Source: Rufibacter sediminis
GTDB taxonomy: Bacteria > Bacteroidota > Bacteroidia > Cytophagales > Hymenobacteraceae
NCBI RefSeq assembly: GCF_014269285.1
Contig: NZ_JACOAF010000042.1
Span: 1-42,769, forward strand
Length of the DNA: 42,769 bases
Direction: 5' to 3'
The notes below the pieces were generated by a model. That model saw only the letters and a program-made list of their open reading frames with translations, was not told where the DNA came from and did no database searches. Below are positions 40,533 to 42,769 of this stretch, one piece after another (position 1 is the stretch's first letter; each line of letters opens with the position of its first letter). Position numbers and translations under genes: made by a program.

Positions 40533-40758
40533 ATCTGTAGTTGTTAATTGCTGCTTGTTAGTCTTTGGATAATATCCTACCCATTTTAGTGTATCCTTTC
40601 ACTCCTTTGTCGTCCTGGAAGGATCTTGTGGGCGAACTAGAAAAGCACCTAATACACGTTTTCCGCTTGCACCGAGATCCTTCTAAGATGACAAAGAGGG
40701 AGCAGCGCTCTAGCTCAAGGACTATTCTTCTGCTCGCTTTTTGTTAAGGATGAAGTGT

Positions 40759-40794
40759 ATTTTAAAGCCGATTTTTTAAAAACGTGCTCAAAAC
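40759..40794. repeat. 36-nt palindromic element, copy 17
   Basis: Left half ATTTTAAAGCCGATTT and right half AAAACGTGCTCAAAAC, a worn copy. It ends 8 bases before the paaY stop, in the gap between paaY and paaZ. Confidence 0.75.
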
Positions 40795-40802
40795 ACTATC
40801 CT

Positions 40803-41399
40803 CTACTCGCCTTTCCGCTCGTTCCAGGTCTGGTAACCGGCGGCTTGCTTTTGCCGGTCTTGCGGTACTTTCCGCAGCGGCTCGCAGGGTTTTAAAGAAG
40901 CGTGGCAATCCTGAGGAAGTTGCATGTACACCTGGGTGCCTTCGGTTTTCCAGGAGATCATCTCGTCGTTCACCTCTTTCACAATCTTATGCGGATTGCC
41001 TACCACTACGCTGCGGGGCGGAATCTTTTCATCGGCCCGCACGAAGCACAGGGCGCCCACAATGCTTTCATCACCAATCTCCACCCGGTCCATAATTACC
41101 GCGTTCATGCCCACCAGCACGTTACGCCCGATGGTTGCGCCGTGGATGATGGCTCCGTGCCCGATATGGGCCATTTCCTTCAGGTGTACGGTGGTGCCGG
41201 GGAACATATGAATGGTGCAGTTTTCCTGCACGTTGCAATTGTCTTCAATGATGATCTCGCCCCAATCGCCCCGGATGGCTGCTCCCGGCCCGATGTAGAC
41301 GTTTTTCCCGATGATCACATTACCCGTGACGGTGGCCTGCGGGTGCACGAAGGCGCTCTCGTGGACGACCGGAATGTAGCCGTTGAACTCGTAGATCAT
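40803..41399 (-). CDS. paaY: Hexapeptide-repeat protein PaaY (gamma-carbonic-anhydrase-like)
   Basis: A 198-residue left-handed beta-helix protein with hexapeptide repeats (about 10-150: VIIGKNVYIGPGAAIRGDW, NCTIHMFPGTTVHLKEMAHI, GHGAIIHGATIGRNVLVGMN). The three metal His of gamma-carbonic anhydrases can be placed in IHMF, IGHGAIIHG. PaaY is linked to phenylacetate catabolism, where it has been described as a thioesterase that rescues CoA. The C-terminal tail (about 155-198) is typical of PaaY. It overlaps the paaJ stop by four bases (ATGA), a sign of translational coupling. Confidence 0.93.
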   Translation of the reverse strand: MIYEFNGYIPVVHESAFVHPQATVTGNVIIGKNVYIGPGAAIRGDWGEIIIEDNCNVQENCTIHMFPGTTVHLKEMAHIGHGAIIHGATIGRNVLVGMNAVIMDRVEIGDESIVGALCFVRADEKIPPRSVVVGNPHKIVKEVNDEMISWKTEGTQVYMQLPQDCHASLKPCEPLRKVPQDRQKQAAGYQTWNERKGE

Positions 41400-42601
41400 A
41401 CCCGTTCAATGATGGCGGCGTACCCTTGCCCTACGCCTACGCACATGGTCACCAGGGCGTACCGCTTGTTCTGTTTGTGCAGCTCAATGGCCGCCGAGTT
41501 CAAGATGCGGGCCCCACTCATGCCCAGCGGATGGCCCAACGCAATGGCTCCGCCGTTGGGGTTGATACGGGAATCCTGGTCATCAATACCCAAGGCGCGG
41601 GTGCAAGTCAGGACCTGCGAGGCGAAGGCTTCGTTGATTTCGATCAGGTCGATGTCGTTCAAGGTGAGGCCCGCTCTCTGGAGCGCCATCTGCGAAGCAG
41701 GAACCGGACCCATGCCCATGTACCTGGGCTCTACGCCGGCCGCTCCCATGGAGACATAGCGGGCTTTGGGCGTGAGGTTATACGTTTTTAGGGCTTCCTC
41801 CGAGGCAAATAAAAGCGCGGCGGCCCCATCGTTCAGCCCTGAGGCGTTGCCGGCGGTCACGGTTCCTTCTTTGTGGAAAGCGGGTCGCAGCTTGGAAAGA
41901 ACCTCCAGGGTAGTAGTAGGCTTGATGAATTCATCCTGCGCAAACACCTTGGGCTCGCCTTTCTTCTGCGGAATGGAAACCGGTACAATCTCTTCGGCAA
42001 ACCGTCCGGCGGCTTGCGCCTGGGTGGCTTTCTGCTGCGACCATAGCGCAAACGCATCCTGGTCCTCGCGGGTGATGTTCTCGCGGCGGGCCAGGTTTTC
42101 GGCGGTTTCTCCCATGCCATCGGTCCCGAACACCTCATGGATTTTCGGGTTTACGAAGCGCCAGCCGAAACTGGAATCGAACATCTGGGCATCGCGGCCG
42201 AAGGGCGTGCTGGTTTTGGAAATCACCCAAGGGCCGCGCGTCATGTTCTCCAGTCCACCGGCCACAAACAGATCGCCATCGCCGCTCTGAATCGCGCGCG
42301 CAGCCGCCACGGAGGCTGACAAACCTGAGGCGCACAGCCGGTTGATGGTCTCGCCGGGCACCGAAAACGGCAAACCCGCCAGCAGCAACGACATGCGTGC
42401 CACGTTGCGGTTGTCCTCGCCCGCTTGGTTCGCGCAGCCCATAATGACATCAGCGATGGCCGCCGGATCAACGCCGGGATTCCGTTTCAGTAACTCCTGG
42501 ATCACGAGGGCTCCCAAATCATCGGGCCGGACAGACGCCAAGGCTCCGCCAAAGTTGCCAATGGGCGTACGGATGCCGTCTACTAGATATGCTTGCTTCA
42601 T
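41396..42601 (-). CDS. paaJ: 3-oxoadipyl-CoA / 3-oxo-5,6-dehydrosuberyl-CoA thiolase
   Basis: A 401-residue thiolase II. The acyl-carrying Cys is C90 (INRLCASGLSA); NPNGGAIALGHPLGMSG carries the active His and VTMCVGVGQGYA the second Cys. The EINEAFASQVL stretch and the 401-residue length match PcaF/PaaJ. It cleaves 3-oxoadipyl-CoA to acetyl-CoA and succinyl-CoA, the last step of phenylacetate breakdown. It is the first gene of the paaJ-paaY unit; a perfect 7-bp inverted repeat lies 20 bases upstream of its start. Confidence 0.94.
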   Translation of the reverse strand: MKQAYLVDGIRTPIGNFGGALASVRPDDLGALVIQELLKRNPGVDPAAIADVIMGCANQAGEDNRNVARMSLLLAGLPFSVPGETINRLCASGLSASVAAARAIQSGDGDLFVAGGLENMTRGPWVISKTSTPFGRDAQMFDSSFGWRFVNPKIHEVFGTDGMGETAENLARRENITREDQDAFALWSQQKATQAQAAGRFAEEIVPVSIPQKKGEPKVFAQDEFIKPTTTLEVLSKLRPAFHKEGTVTAGNASGLNDGAAALLFASEEALKTYNLTPKARYVSMGAAGVEPRYMGMGPVPASQMALQRAGLTLNDIDLIEINEAFASQVLTCTRALGIDDQDSRINPNGGAIALGHPLGMSGARILNSAAIELHKQNKRYALVTMCVGVGQGYAAIIERV

Positions 42602-42620
42602 CTGTTTTCTGCTATTGGTT

Positions 42621-42639
42621 CAATGACTTGACGTCATTG
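42621..42639. promoter_or_regulatory. Candidate operator upstream of paaJ
   Basis: CAATGAC-ttgac-GTCATTG is a perfect 7-bp inverted repeat with a 5-base spacer, placed 20 bases before the paaJ ATG. The size and place fit a TetR- or LacI-type dimer site. The regulator is not in the window. Confidence 0.5.
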
Positions 42640-42664
42640 TTGTACTTTGAATAAACTACGATTC

Positions 42665-42699
42665 GTTTTGAGCCTGTTTTAAGAAAAGAGCCCCAAAAC
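42665..42699. repeat. 35-nt palindromic element, copy 18
   Basis: Left half GTTTTGAGCCTGTTTT and right half AAAAGAGCCCCAAAAC. It lies upstream of paaJ, 14 bases before the second long inverted repeat of the GGCGCGGAAGT family. Confidence 0.85.
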
Positions 42700-42713
42700 G
42701 GATGATTTTATCT

Positions 42714-42769
42714 CTATGGCGCGGATTTACTTCCGTGACTAATGAATGGTAAGTCACGGAAGTAAATCC
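42714..42769. repeat. Long inverted repeat, GGCGCGGAAGTTACTTCCG family, copy 2 (cut by window end)
   Basis: Left arm CTATGGCGCGGATTTACTTC and right arm GTCACGGAAGTAAATCC. The change from GGAAGTTAC to GGATTTAC in the left arm is matched by GTAAATCC in the right arm, so pairing is kept. The right arm runs off the window. Confidence 0.85.

Noticed and set aside
40565-40747. 60-codon open frame between paaZ and paaY
   Set aside because: Low-complexity translation with no family likeness; lies in a repeat-bearing gap.

Overview
The window reads as a chromosomal segment of a member of the Bacteroidota, most likely order Cytophagales and near Hymenobacteraceae (Rufibacter, Nibribacter or Pontibacter type). 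The signs are a type IX secretion (T9SS) C-terminal sorting domain on a polysaccharide lyase, a fused alpha-beta E1 of a 2-oxo acid dehydrogenase, a TlpA-like lipoprotein, little sign of Shine-Dalgarno sequences, and a few -7 boxes of the TAnnTTTG type. The genus is inference; no rRNA or tRNA gene was seen. I support 35 protein genes; coding density is high and nearly all genes look intact.

Layout. 1-3436: a periplasmic rhodanese, then an ECF sigma / membrane-anchored putative anti-sigma / outer membrane barrel operon. 3862-7072: a TrmH-family RNA methyltransferase with its start almost touching that of a divergent Omp85/BamA-TamA-like protein. 7206-13109: E1 alpha-beta fusion, hemF plus a PAP2 phosphatase, riboflavin synthase, and a polyprenyl sugar-phosphate transferase. 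13291-20929: pcm, an acyl-CoA thioesterase, an unknown protein that may be a divergent HolD/psi clamp-loader subunit, a TlpA-like lipoprotein behind gatB, and alaS. 21197-28091: merR, dprA, a class IV aminotransferase, an M19 dipeptidase, a threonine-synthase-like enzyme with a LysR regulator and a cupin, and a small membrane protein. 28448-33809: convergent pncB/pncA (NAD salvage), a lipoprotein amidase, and proBA. 34301-37270: a 989-residue secreted heparinase II/III-like lyase. 37399-42601: a phenylacetate catabolism group (paaJ-paaY, paaZ, and a crotonase lacking one usual catalytic Glu).

The most unusual content is between the genes. A 35-36 nt near-palindrome, with ends GTTTT..AAAAC and a centre TTTTyynGAAAA, occurs 19 times in 42.8 kb, always outside coding sequence; one further hairpin has the same arms in inside-out order. 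All seven convergent gene gaps hold a copy or that variant, yet the element has no U-tract after its stem, so it is not an ordinary terminator. Mixed with it are at least four other inverted-repeat families: a GGCGCGGAAGTTACTTCCG family with compensating changes in its arms, a GGCGCGAGTCTCCAGACTCG family of nested hairpins, an ACTCAGAACTCAAGACTC family that brackets merR, and a TAGCACATCAGCACATTA inverted repeat that ends 7 nt before ribE. They often adjoin one another, like the mosaic REP/BIME units of enterobacteria. This layered repeat system, probably spread or maintained in trans because no transposase is visible here, is the best candidate for something undescribed.
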